A stretch of 64,000 bases of DNA from the NCBI RefSeq assembly GCF_026262505.1, contig NC_067208.1:11107962-11171961 (forward strand). The letters are read 5' to 3'. Both the position numbers and the translations under genes were made by a program. The stretch's first letter is position 1, and each line of letters opens with the position of its first letter. This DNA comes from Trichomonas vaginalis G3. Lineage: Eukaryota > Parabasalia > Trichomonadida > Trichomonadidae. Positions 1-9,076 of this stretch are shown piece by piece. Under the pieces are notes generated by a model that ran no database searches, had not been told where the DNA came from, and saw only the letters and a list, made by a program, of their open reading frames with translations.

Positions 1-277
1 TTAATAATGAATGATATAGACCTTTCCACTTCATCTTCCTTCGGTGCTGTTCTTTCATATGAAACATTATTAGTATCTTCAACAATGAAACCGCAATCAC
101 ATAAAATTTTATATGTTCCAATGGTTTCTTTTGATATTTTATCTAATAAATCAAAAACTTTATCAACACCTGTGCATTTATTTAAATAATAATTTGTGTA
201 AATATCATGATCTTCTTTCTTAATCGTATTAGTTGCATATGTCACGTTTTTAAGAGCTTTTTTGAATTTTTTGGAAT

Positions 278-853
278 CTAAAGGTGGTGAAAGTAGGATA
301 CAAGGGTATTTTCATTATCAATAAATTGTAACTTATGTTTACGAATAAATTTAGTACCTTCTTCTGAAAGTGTTTCGTCTATTTCACCATCTAATAAATT
401 TTGTGTTGATTCTGAGACATAATTTTTATATCTTTCTTCATGAGATTTCTGAACTTCTGATTCTGAAGCTGGGATATTCATTAAACCCTCTACTTCATTT
501 TCATTATATTTTTCAACTTCTCTTAATTCCTTAATTCTTTTATCTATTTCATCTCTTATTTTTTTCAGTTTTTCAATTTCATCGTATTCATCATCTTTAA
601 TCCGTTCTTCATAATATTCAGGGAAAACATCAGGTTCTTTAGGTTTTTCTTCTTCAGATGTAGGATATAAGAAATTTATAACATCATCTTTATTCATTTT
701 TCCATCATAATCTAAATCATTTAATAACTCGGCAAATTTTTGACAATTTCTTAAATAATATTTACTAACTTCATAACCCACCTCCTCTAATATATCCTTT
801 ATTTCCTCGTTTGTGAATCCTAATTTTTTAACGTTGTTAGTTTTGACGCTCAT
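278..853 (-). pseudogene. EF-hand-containing element protein, copy D (fossil)
   Basis: This is the inverted duplicate of the first part of the gene at 7921-9027. It is nearly identical over about 190 residues, including the EF-hand-type loop DLDYDGKMNKDD followed by NFL. I set the start at the ATG beginning MSVKTNN, because it directly follows the T-rich leader shared with the other copy; a short in-frame extension upstream lies inside that leader. Similarity to the C copy continues to the left window edge. The function is unknown. The copy is not intact. Confidence 0.6.
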
Positions 854-914
854 TTCATACAAAATAAAAAATAAAATAATAAACATAACTAAGTTTTAAT
901 TTTTCGTAAGAAGT

Positions 915-1229
915 TTATTTTATTTTTATATATAAATCATTCTTAAGGTCAAACAGACTTCTTATTTTTATATGAATTCCATCCTCTTTAATGTCATCAA
1001 TGATTTCCATTTCATTATTTTCAATTTCTTCTTCTCGTTTATGAGGTCTTTGATTATGACTCCATTGATTCCATGAAATTAAATATTCTTTATCATTATA
1101 TTTATACCTCATTAGCTTATTTTGGCTTTCATATTCATTTAATAATTCACAATCTTCATTTTTAAATTGAAGTTTAACCCATTCAGGATTTAAACAATGT
1201 TTAATTAATCGCGGAATATCCGACATCAT
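915..1229 (-). CDS. small element protein of unknown function (104 aa)
   Basis: This is a 104-residue frame in element D, directly upstream of the EF-hand gene and on the same strand. It is charged and hydrophilic, with a tryptophan-rich centre (LISWNQWSHNQ) and an acidic stretch (EEEIENNEMEIIDD). Just upstream of the ATG is a TATA-like stretch (CTATATATAG) preceded by a T-rich run. Element C lacks a counterpart at the same place, so it may be a variable cargo gene. I do not recognise a family. Coding status rests on frame length and the promoter-like leader. Confidence 0.45.
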   Translation of the reverse strand: MMSDIPRLIKHCLNPEWVKLQFKNEDCELLNEYESQNKLMRYKYNDKEYLISWNQWSHNQRPHKREEEIENNEMEIIDDIKEDGIHIKIRSLFDLKNDLYIKIK

Positions 1230-1444
1230 CTATATATAGCTTCTTTTATAAAAGATAAAAAAATAAATTATTTTAAAATTAATGTTAATTTTTTAAAATG
1301 TGTTTAGTATATAATATTTATTACTAATTTATTTAATAATGTCGCGCTTTCTTACAAATTCATGACTTAAAAAAACGTAAGAAAAATTTTTTATATCATC
1401 TATATATAGAAGATGTGAAAATAAATTATTTTAAAATTAATGTT
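1230..1444. other. AT-rich noncoding stretch of element D
   Basis: This is very AT-rich DNA between the 104-aa gene and the foldback element. It holds two short copies of ATCATCTATATATAG (about 1228-1242 and 1396-1410), an ACGTAAGAAAA motif near 1374, and AAAATTAATGTT direct repeats that continue on the far side of the foldback. No gene is seen. Confidence 0.5.
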
Positions 1445-2695
1445 GATGTAAACAGAAATTCATCAAAAGTGACACATCAGAAAAGCTAAAATATTGAATT
1501 TTTGGAACTTTTGATAGAGCACGTTTTTAAATATTAATTAAAGTAAATGTATATTTTGTAAAGATTCTTTTTAATAAAAAAATAAAATTTTGAAGAAGAA
1601 CACAAAATCTTCTGAAAAATAATATCACATAAACTCATATTATTTTCTAATATATAACTATTTTATATAAAAATCAAATTCAATGATCTTAAAAGCGAAG
1701 GATAAACCTCAAAATTTACGAATATAATGAGTGGGAATATAATGCTTATCTATCATAAAACCATATGAAATATCAATTTTTGCTTTACGCCTAATTTTTG
1801 ACGACAATTAGCAAAAAATGTTAAATGTTAACACTCAGTCCATTTGAATATGAAAATAAAATTGACTTTGATTAAATGTTTTTATTTATCATGCAATTCT
1901 TCTTGCGACCAAAGATTTGAATAAAATTTCAAAAAATAAGATAGCTTAAAAAATAATATACGGTAGTGTTTATTAATAGATGAATAGTATATAATTCTAT
2001 TAAAATGGATTTGATCCAAAAAAATATAAAACCAAAAATAATTGTTATAATTTAAATGAAGAAGTAATTTAAAACGATTTTATTTATGATCAAATTTTAT
2101 ATATTTTTTTGGATCAAATCCATTTTAATAGAATTTATATACTATTCATCTATTAGTAAACACTACCGTATATTATTTTTTAAGCTATCTTATTTTTTGA
2201 AATTTTATTCAAATCTTTGGTCGCAAGAAGAATTGCATGATAAATAAAAACATTTAATCAAAGTCAATTTTATTTTTCATATTCAAATGGACTGAGTGTT
2301 AACATTTAACATTTTTTGCTAATTGTCGTCAAAAATTAGGCGTAAAGCAAAAATTGATATTTCATATGGTTTTATGATAGATAAGCATTATATTTCCACT
2401 CATTATATTCGTAAATTTTGAGGTTTATCCTTCGCTTTTAAGATCATTGAATTTGATTTTTATATAAAATAGTTATATATTAGAAAATAATATGAGTTTA
2501 TGTGATATTATTTTTCAGAAGATTTCATTCTATATGCCTATGAAAAGTACTCTCAAAACTAACTTTTTCCTAATTATAATTAAATCTAGAATATTGTATT
2601 ATGCTTAGTATTATTTCATTTTTCTCATTCAATTTAGAATTTACAAATGTCAAAAAATTGAGAGCTGTCACTTTTGATGAATTTCTGTTTATTAC
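1445..2695. repeat. foldback element inserted in element D
   Basis: This is a large palindrome. About 1610-2040 reads as the near-perfect reverse complement of about 2095-2525, with a roughly 55-base AT-rich centre. The outermost 25 or so bases are also inverted (AACAGAAATTCATCAAAAG near 1450; its complement near 2670-2690). AATGTT occurs immediately outside both ends (1439-1444 and 2696-2701) and is a possible 6-bp target duplication. No open frame of note lies inside, so this is a non-autonomous foldback or MITE-like DNA transposon. Transcribed, it would form a hairpin of more than 400 bp. Confidence 0.75.
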
Positions 2696-2942
2696 AATGT
2701 TAATTTTTTAATGATTTATTTTTTAAAAAAATTTTTTATTTTTTATTTCATTATGTATGGGCTGAGTGTAAATGTCTTACAATTTTGAAAATTTTTTAAA
2801 TCTTAATTTATTCAAAAACGTAAGAATAACAACCGTAAGAATCATACATTTTTTACTTCATATGTTAAAAAAAATGATACAAAATCGCTCGATATTATAT
2901 GAATTCTTACGTTTACAAAAAAAAGTCACAAAACCCTTCAAC
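2696..2942. repeat. terminal segment of element D (inverted match to 7639-7860)
   Basis: This stretch carries the outer end of element D and matches 7639-7860 of element C in reverse complement. It contains several copies of the motif ACGTAAGAAT, in both orientations (about 2818, 2839, 2904). A 60-residue frame at 2772-2954 lies here and also in C, but it is largely low-complexity and may simply be terminal repeat rather than a gene. Confidence 0.6.
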
Positions 2943-3138
2943 ATATACTACTAATAAATTCGAGTGGAAGAAAAGCCTCCATATTATTTGATATTTTAGA
3001 ATCTGTATTATTAAAATCGCAGAAAGTGTGATTTGACCAAACGGCCAGAATTCGGCTTATTTGACACTCAACAAGGTTCTGTAAAAAACTATGAAAAATA
3101 ATTGAATTTGCAATTCAAAAAAAATTTTTTATTAGATT
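2943..3138. promoter_or_regulatory. host intergenic and leader of phosphomannomutase
   Basis: This is the host sequence between the end of element D and the phosphomannomutase ATG. A TCA-type initiator (TTCAAAAAAAATTTTTT, TCA at 3115-3117) lies 22 bases before the ATG, the usual position for trichomonad core promoters. The same arrangement, TCAC followed by A and T runs, precedes the phosphatase gene at 18422. Confidence 0.45.
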
Positions 3139-3879
3139 ATGTCTGGGAAACGAATTCTCGTTCTCTTTGATATTGATGGGACACTCACACCATCACGTCT
3201 TCATGCTCCACCAGAGATTATCCAAATGATCAAAGACTTGAGAAAAGTTTGTGATGTAGGTGTTGTTGGAGGTTCCGACCTACCGAAACAGTACGATCAG
3301 CTGGGAAATGATGTTTTTGATTTAGTTGACTATTCATTTTCCGAAAATGGTCTTGTCGCATACAAAGGCCATGAAAGAATTGGAAACCATTCAATCAGAA
3401 CGGCCATTTCACCCGACCAATACAAGCGCTTTGTCAATTTTGTGCTTAGATACATAGCAGATCTTGATATTCCTGTCAAATCAGGAACATTTGTTGAATT
3501 ACGTACAGGTTTAATCAACATCTGCCCAATTGGAAGAAACTGCACGCAACAAGAGCGCAATGAATTTGGAAAGCTTGATAAGGTTCAGCATATTCGCCAT
3601 AATATGGTAGAAGCAATGAAGAAAGAATTTCCAGATCTGAAATTGCAGTATTCGATCGGTGGACAAATTTCTTTCGACGTTTTCCCAATTGGCTGGTCGA
3701 AAGTATACTGCCTCCAATTTGTTGAAGGAAAATATGATGAAATCCACTTCTTTGGAGATATGACCTGCGAAGGAGGTAACGATCACGAAATTGCTCACGA
3801 TAAAAGAGTTATTGCTCATACAGTTAAGAATCCAGCTGATACGTTACAGCAGATTACCGAATTATTCCTCAAAAAATAA
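3139..3879 (+). CDS. PMM: phosphomannomutase (eukaryotic PMM, HAD superfamily)
   Basis: This enzyme interconverts mannose 6-phosphate and mannose 1-phosphate in the cytosol, supplying GDP-mannose for glycan and GPI synthesis. At 246 residues it matches the eukaryotic PMM length. HAD motif I is FDIDGTLTP (residues 10-18), with Asp nucleophile and acid/base. VGGSDLPKQYDQLG (about 43-56), the cap-domain substrate loop NICPIGRNCTQQER (about 127-140), SFDVFPIGWSK (about 178-188) and the metal-binding FFGDMTCEGGNDHEI (about 204-218) all follow human PMM1/2 closely. The frame is intact and uses a host-like codon mix, richer in G and C than the flanking elements. The start fits the initiator 22 bases upstream and the family N-terminus. 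Two transposable regions flank it closely, but the gene itself looks functional. Confidence 0.97.
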   Translation: MSGKRILVLFDIDGTLTPSRLHAPPEIIQMIKDLRKVCDVGVVGGSDLPKQYDQLGNDVFDLVDYSFSENGLVAYKGHERIGNHSIRTAISPDQYKRFVNFVLRYIADLDIPVKSGTFVELRTGLINICPIGRNCTQQERNEFGKLDKVQHIRHNMVEAMKKEFPDLKLQYSIGGQISFDVFPIGWSKVYCLQFVEGKYDEIHFFGDMTCEGGNDHEIAHDKRVIAHTVKNPADTLQQITELFLKK

Positions 3880-4784
3880 TCAAAGGATTTTATCTCAGAG
3901 ATTATTAAATGCTTTGTTTATGTTCTAATCACTTTTATTTACATAATAATCATATTGTTGCATGCTAAGTTCGGTCAAAATGTAAACCTCTCAATTTTAT
4001 CGTCGGGGAAAGTAACTCAATTCCTTCAAAATTATTCTTTAACTATTGAATTTAAAGTTATTTAATTTGGATTATAAATAAATAGGCTAATACAATATTT
4101 AAAAATGAGAAAAAATAACTTTTCAAAGAACTTTTCATAGTAGTATATGTTGAACAGTATGGGGTTTTTTGGTGACAAATTTTATGTTGGTGAAAAAAAC
4201 CGTATTCTCACAATTTTGAATGAAAGACTCCCCCCTACGTTTTAATGATTAATTCTAAAATGAGATATATTTCATGTTAAAAATGAAGTAACCAGGTTAA
4301 CAATTTGAATCATTACAATAACTACTTTCTTCTAAACGAGAAATTTGAAAAATAAAAAAAAGAATATGTTTTAATTGCATTGTCTCATAAATCAATAAGA
4401 TGTGATTGAAATGTATCAAGATTGCAAAATTACACTGTCGTTTTCTTGATGATTTAAATTTAATTTGTGAAAAAAATAAGAATATAGAAGGTATGATTGT
4501 GAATATAACGGAAATAGAGCATATTAAGACATAACACAAATATATTGACTTTCATAAGTAATTCGTTCATAATGAAAATAGTTTGAAGCATATTTGGAAT
4601 ACAAATATATCTGTAAATTTTGATTAAATAATTGAAATGTATAGTAGTATAACCGCTAAAATAGGCTTATTTTTGGTGTCTGCTCAAGTTCGAATGGCGA
4701 TCAACTTTTTTTTTGATTATTGTTATTTTTTCCTATAGAATAACGAGAATTTCACAATCGTATTACTCTCTGCTTATTAAAGTA
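3880..4784. other. host intergenic region, no gene seen
   Basis: This is about 900 bases of AT-rich DNA between phosphomannomutase and the long-inverted-repeat element. The only frame (about 80 codons, minus, 4297-4539) is hydrophobic, low-complexity and unsupported. The 13-base string GTATAACCGCTAA at about 4647 recurs inverted near 7530, bracketing the region that holds the long-TIR element and the unknown gene. I see no RNA gene. Confidence 0.5.
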
Positions 4785-6405
4785 ATAAAATATACATTTT
4801 TAAAGATATTCAAGTTTTTAACAATAAATTGTCTATAATATACATCTGTACAATTATTATATAAATTTCATTATATGTGTTTAGTTCTTAGTTGATTTTT
4901 TTGGAAATATAAAATATTATTCCGAATAAAAAGTTTGTTTAAAAGCACACAGAACATAGAGTCATTACTTCATCATTAGAACTAATAGAAAACGTGAGTA
5001 GATTGTCTTCAATATGCTTGTAGAGCTTCAATTGTTTTTGGTAACAAATTCAACATTTTTAGACAAAAGTTTTGTATTTAACTACATATTTATCTATATA
5101 GTATTTTTACAGTTTCAAAAACAAATGTTTGATAGAATTCAAAAATTCGATATTTGAACTTAAATTTCTATAATTAATTTTCAAATATATAAGCATTAGA
5201 TTCTATGTATACTCTATTTTTACCAAATACATACTCCAAAAGATAATTTTTCCCTGCGAATATATAAATTCAAAGGTTTTTTTACGTATTTGTGTTGAAA
5301 AACATTTTGATTTTCACTTTGAATATTTTCGTTAGAACTAGTATTTTGGTATTCATTATGATTACTTTCACTAATAGTATTATTTTCATTTATACTCTGA
5401 ATATTCTGGGTCGAACTTTGATCGGGGTTGTCTTCATGATTTTCTTCTGTTGCAATAGCGACTGGTTGCTTAAATTTGTACTGTAGAGGTAAAACAGAAT
5501 TTGATGCTGTTTTCATGAAATATGTACGGGAATTGAATTCTCGTAGGCATTCTGATGAAAGAGTAAGATGCTCACTTGTTATATCTTCAATAGAATACTC
5601 CACGCTAGCATAATCTTCATAATGATTACGAATATCTTCACGATTGTATGCCCTCCTGTTTCAGTTTTTTGAGTAAAATGTTGTTCAGCTAGGAAGTTTT
5701 TAAATTCTGTAAGTGCTTCTGTTTTTTTGGTTTCTTGTTCGATTTTATATTCAGCTAAATTTTTTCTTGGGATTCGTGGGTGCGAAATATCGCTAAAATT
5801 TGGTTCAATCAATTGCATATTTATCTGCCGGAAGAAAGAAGTATCTATTTGGAAAAGTTGAGCCTGCTGCTCCATTAATTTATTTCCAAAGAAAGGACAG
5901 AAAATTGAAAGAAAGGACAGAAATTTGATAAAGACAGAAGTTTGAATAAAGGACAGAATATTTGAATATAAATATTTAGATCTATGTACATTACTATTTA
6001 GATATCACAATAATAATTAAAAAAATAAAATTGGGATTAAAATTGTTAAATTCTATCAAACATTTGTTTTTGAAACTGTAAAAATACTATATAGATAAAT
6101 ATGTAGTTAAATACAAAACTTTTGTCTAAAAATGTTGAATTTGTTACCAAAAACAATTGAAGCTCTACAAGCATATTGAAGACAATCTACTCACGTTTTC
6201 TATTAGTTCTAATGATGAAGTAATGACTCTATGTTCTGTGTGCTTTTAAACAAACTTTTTATTCGGAATAATATTTTATATTTCCAAAAAAATCAACTAA
6301 GAACTAAACACATATAATGAAATTTATATAATAATTGTACAGATGTATATTATAGACAATTTATTGTTAAAAACTTGAATATCTTTAAAAATGTATATTT
6401 TATTA
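4785..6405. mobile_element. 1.6-kb element with ~355-bp terminal inverted repeats
   Basis: The stretch about 4785-5140 reads as the near-perfect reverse complement of about 6050-6405. The matching outer edges begin near AATAAAATATACATTTTTAAAG. Between the arms lie two overlapping minus-strand frames (5220-5603 and 5579-5875) and a short tandem array of AAAGGACAGAAATTTGA-like units (about 5890-5965). No transposase motif is recognisable, so the family is unknown. It could be a non-autonomous DNA transposon with a captured gene, or a host palindrome. Near identity of the arms points to a recent origin or ongoing gene conversion. Confidence 0.65.
5220..5875 (-). pseudogene. unknown protein gene inside the long-TIR element
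   Basis: Two minus-strand frames overlap here (5579-5875 with MEQQAQLFQIDTSFF at its start, and 5220-5603). The switch occurs near a GGAGGG run around 5650, where the protein-like composition passes from one frame to the other, so one base has probably been gained or lost. The first part is amphipathic and charged; the second is rich in Asn, Gln, Ser and Glu and ends with a basic segment (KKPLNLYIRREK). No domain is recognised. Its position between the inverted arms suggests it belongs to the element. It could be a host gene caught in a palindrome. Confidence 0.45.
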
Positions 6406-6460
6406 CCTTTTTATTAAGAGTATCATAAAAACCAAAAATAACCTGACTATTGTTTAGGTT

Positions 6461-7446
6461 TTATAATTTGAAACAGATAATAAATTTCAAATTTTTCGAT
6501 TTCGATATTAACTTGTGAAGAATCTTCGCATAAAACAGTTTGAAACAAAGCCAGTCGATCCAATACTCCATGAACTGCTCTGTATTTAAAATTTCTTCGA
6601 AATCATCGTATAATTTTTCTTTTGCTTCTTTTATTTGATCAAATATTCCAATATATTTAAAATGGAAATATATTAAAGCTATGTTTTGTTTTGACTCGAA
6701 TGTCAAATCATCATACTCATTATATTTTTCTTTCCAATATGAAATTTCTGAATTCATATCATAAATACCTCTTTTAGTCAAGATTGAATAAATAATGCAT
6801 TTCATAACGAAATATTCCATGTATGTATTGTCAGATATGTTACAATTTTCATAATATAGATCACGAAAGTTTAATAACCAATCTTTGAGTACATCTAACT
6901 GCAACAAATCTCTGAAACATACTTGGAAGAAATAAATAATAATTTTCCCTAGTAAGTAGTTCTTCGTAAGCAAAAATATTGAAAAAAGATGATCAATTAA
7001 ATGCGAAAATTCATCAAACAATGTTAAACTTTTGAAAATTTCAAAGTTATTGTAAATAACACGATAAAATGCCATGAGAAATTGATTGTTTGTAAATAAA
7101 ATGCAATTATCTGTTAAAAATAGTGGAATAAGATCTCTTTCAAGATAAAAATCATGTAACTGAATACAAAATATAAGATATTCGGCTTTTTATCGATATC
7201 TGTGTTTTCTTTTAATTCACAATAAAAAGTGTTTTGAATTTCTGGATCAAGTTGCATGAATATATCATAGGCTTTATCATATAGGCCCTCTTGTAGACTT
7301 TGGACTATTTCTTGACGACAATTTGATAAATCTAGTTGAATTTCACGATTATCACGGTAATCTATCAAACTTATCTCGCAATGTTCTGTTTCATCAGGAT
7401 ATGTTTGTGGTCCATTTACTTCTTTGTAATCATTGAGACCGTCCAT
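6461..7446 (-). pseudogene. unknown host-type gene, two frames with one frameshift
   Basis: A minus-strand frame starting MDGLNDYKEVN at 7446 gives about 80 acidic, helical residues. Good coding character then moves to a neighbouring frame near 7190, at a run of five A residues (minus strand GATAAAAAGCC), and continues as a helical, tyrosine- and phenylalanine-rich protein to the stop at 6461. One missing A in that run would account for it, so this is either a real single-base frameshift or a sequencing error in a homopolymer. The total would be roughly 320 residues, with helix-rich, ARM-like character, but I do not recognise the family. No introns, signal peptide or membrane segments are evident. 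Confidence 0.5.
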
Positions 7447-7638
7447 TGGTTAAAAAAAAAATAAAAAAAATAAACATTGCTGAATCAAACTTAGGTCTCC
7501 CAAAAAATACTTTAATATTAGCGGTTATACCATAACTCAATTTCATGTTAAGTTCTTAATATAGCTATTTAATCTGTTCCTACCCAAAACGATTTTTGTC
7601 ACCAAAATCTTTTTTTACACGAAATCCCTATGAACTGT
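7447..7638. other. host spacer up to the end of element C
   Basis: This is AT-rich DNA upstream of the unknown minus-strand gene. It includes an A-rich leader (7449-7475) and the inverted copy of GTATAACCGCTAA near 7530. No gene is seen. Confidence 0.4.
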
Positions 7639-7920
7639 GTTGAAGGGCTTTGTGACTTTTTTTTGTAAACGTAAGAATTCATATAATATCGAGCGATTTT
7701 GTATCATTTTTTTTAACATATGAAGTAAAAAATGTATGATTCTTACGGTTGTTATTCTTACGTTTTTGAATAAATTAAGATTTAAAAAATTTTCAAAATT
7801 GTAAGACATTTACACTCAGCCCATACATAATGAAATAAAAAATAAAAAAAATTTTAAAAAATAAACTTTAAACATTCATGTCTTACATTTTTGAATAATT
7901 TATTTTTTATTTTGTATGAA
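7639..7920. repeat. terminal and leader region of element C
   Basis: This is the outer end of C followed by AT-rich DNA with ACGTAAGAAT motifs in both orientations (about 7668, 7741, 7757), then a T-rich leader ending TTTATTTTGT just before the first gene. The same arrangement is found at the end of element D. Confidence 0.55.
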
Positions 7921-9027
7921 ATGAGCGTCAAAACTAACAACGTTAAAAAATTAGGATTCACAAACGAGGAAATAAAGGATATATTAGAGGAGGTGGGTTA
8001 TGAAGTTAGTAAATATTATTTAAGAAATTGTCAAAAATTTGCCGAGTTATTAAATGATTTAGATTATGATGGAAAAATGAATAAAGATGATGTTATAAAT
8101 TTCTTATATCCTACATCTGAAGAAGAAAAACCTAAAGAACCTGATGTTTTCCCTGAATATTATGAAGAACGGATTAAAGATGATGAATACGATGAAATTG
8201 AAAAACTGAAAAAAATAAGAGATGAAATAGATAAAAGAATTAAGGAATTAAGAGAAGTTGAAAAATATAATGAAAATGAAGTAGAGGGTTTAATGAATAT
8301 CCCAGCTTCAGAATCAGAAGTTCAGAAATCTCATGAAGAAAGATATAAAAATTATGTCTCAGAATCAACACAAAATTTATTAGATGGTGAAATAGACGAA
8401 ACACTTTCAGAAGAAGGTACTAAATTTATACGTAAACATAAGTTACAATTTATTGATAATGAAAAATACCCTTGTATCTTATTTTCACCCCCTCTCGATT
8501 CTGAGAAATTCAAAAAAGCTCTTAAAAACGTGACATATGCAACTAATACGATTAAGAAAGAAGATCATGATATTTACACAAATTATTATTTAAATAAATG
8601 CACAGGTGTTGATAAAGTTTTTGATTTATTAGATAAAATATCAAAAGAAACCATTGGAACATATAAAATTTTATGTGATTGCGGTTTCATTGTTGAAGAT
8701 ACTAATAATGTTTCATATGAAAGAACAGCACCGAAGGAAGATGAAGTGGAAAGGTCTATATCATTCATTATTAAGAATATAAAAGATATGAAAACGTATA
8801 AGCATTATATTTATTCATTTATTTCAGAAAAAATGGAAGCAACCCATAAAACATCTTCTCATCATTTTATAGCTATTCATACATTCCTTTTCAAAGTTGT
8901 GAAATTAAATAAGACAGGAATTAGATTTAATGTATCAGGGTACGCATTCTTGAGTAAATTAAAATGTATTCGTCACGTCGCAGATGATAAAAATTTATGT
9001 GTTCTTAATTCATTTTATGGGCTTTAA
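7921..9027 (+). CDS. EF-hand-like element protein (368 aa)
   Basis: This is the first gene of element C. I start at MSVKTNN, which follows the T-rich leader; an in-frame ATG 30 bases earlier lies in that leader. A single EF-hand-type loop, DLDYDGKMNKDD (about residues 44-55), has Asp at positions 1, 3 and 5, Gly at 6, a hydrophobic residue at 8 and an acid at 12, and is preceded by an amphipathic helix (NCQKFAELLN). A long charged coiled-coil-like segment follows (about 85-125). The C-terminal half contains cysteines but no motif I know. Its place beside the element end might suggest a role in end recognition or terminal-protein function; this is speculation. The start of it is duplicated in element D. 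Confidence 0.6.
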   Translation: MSVKTNNVKKLGFTNEEIKDILEEVGYEVSKYYLRNCQKFAELLNDLDYDGKMNKDDVINFLYPTSEEEKPKEPDVFPEYYEERIKDDEYDEIEKLKKIRDEIDKRIKELREVEKYNENEVEGLMNIPASESEVQKSHEERYKNYVSESTQNLLDGEIDETLSEEGTKFIRKHKLQFIDNEKYPCILFSPPLDSEKFKKALKNVTYATNTIKKEDHDIYTNYYLNKCTGVDKVFDLLDKISKETIGTYKILCDCGFIVEDTNNVSYERTAPKEDEVERSISFIIKNIKDMKTYKHYIYSFISEKMEATHKTSSHHFIAIHTFLFKVVKLNKTGIRFNVSGYAFLSKLKCIRHVADDKNLCVLNSFYGL

Positions 9028-9076
9028 AAAATAAACTTTATTTTTATTTATTTTTTAATTTTTTATTCTTACATAA

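Larger units (their letters stand above)
1..2942 (-). mobile_element. Polinton-family element D, end portion (fossil, cut by window edge)
   Basis: This is the terminal part of a Polinton-like element that continues beyond the left edge. Its gene at 278-853 (minus) and the terminal stretch at about 2700-2942 repeat, in inverted orientation, the start of element C (7639 to about 8774) almost base for base. The shared outer end reads GTTGAAGGGYTTTGTGAC going inward from position 2942 here and from 7639 in C. A foldback element (1445-2695) has inserted into it. Compared with C it also holds an extra segment with the small gene at 915-1229. The visible part shows at most a break or two; high identity to C suggests both are young. 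Confidence 0.72.

Noticed and set aside
7-189. 60-codon frame, with an identical frame at 8586-8768 on the other strand
   Set aside because: Both lie antisense to the EF-hand gene copies; they are shadows of that coding sequence.
1445-2695. LTR retroelement or solo LTR
   Set aside because: The repeats are inverted, not direct, and there is no primer site, polypurine tract or reverse transcriptase.
2772-2954. 60-residue frame repeated as 7615-7809
   Set aside because: It is low-complexity and coincides with the element ends and their CGTAAG motifs; duplication is explained by the terminal repeat, so it is not evidence of a gene.
4297-4539. 80-residue minus-strand hydrophobic frame
   Set aside because: Composition is that of AT-rich noncoding DNA and there is no leader, homology or neighbour to support it.
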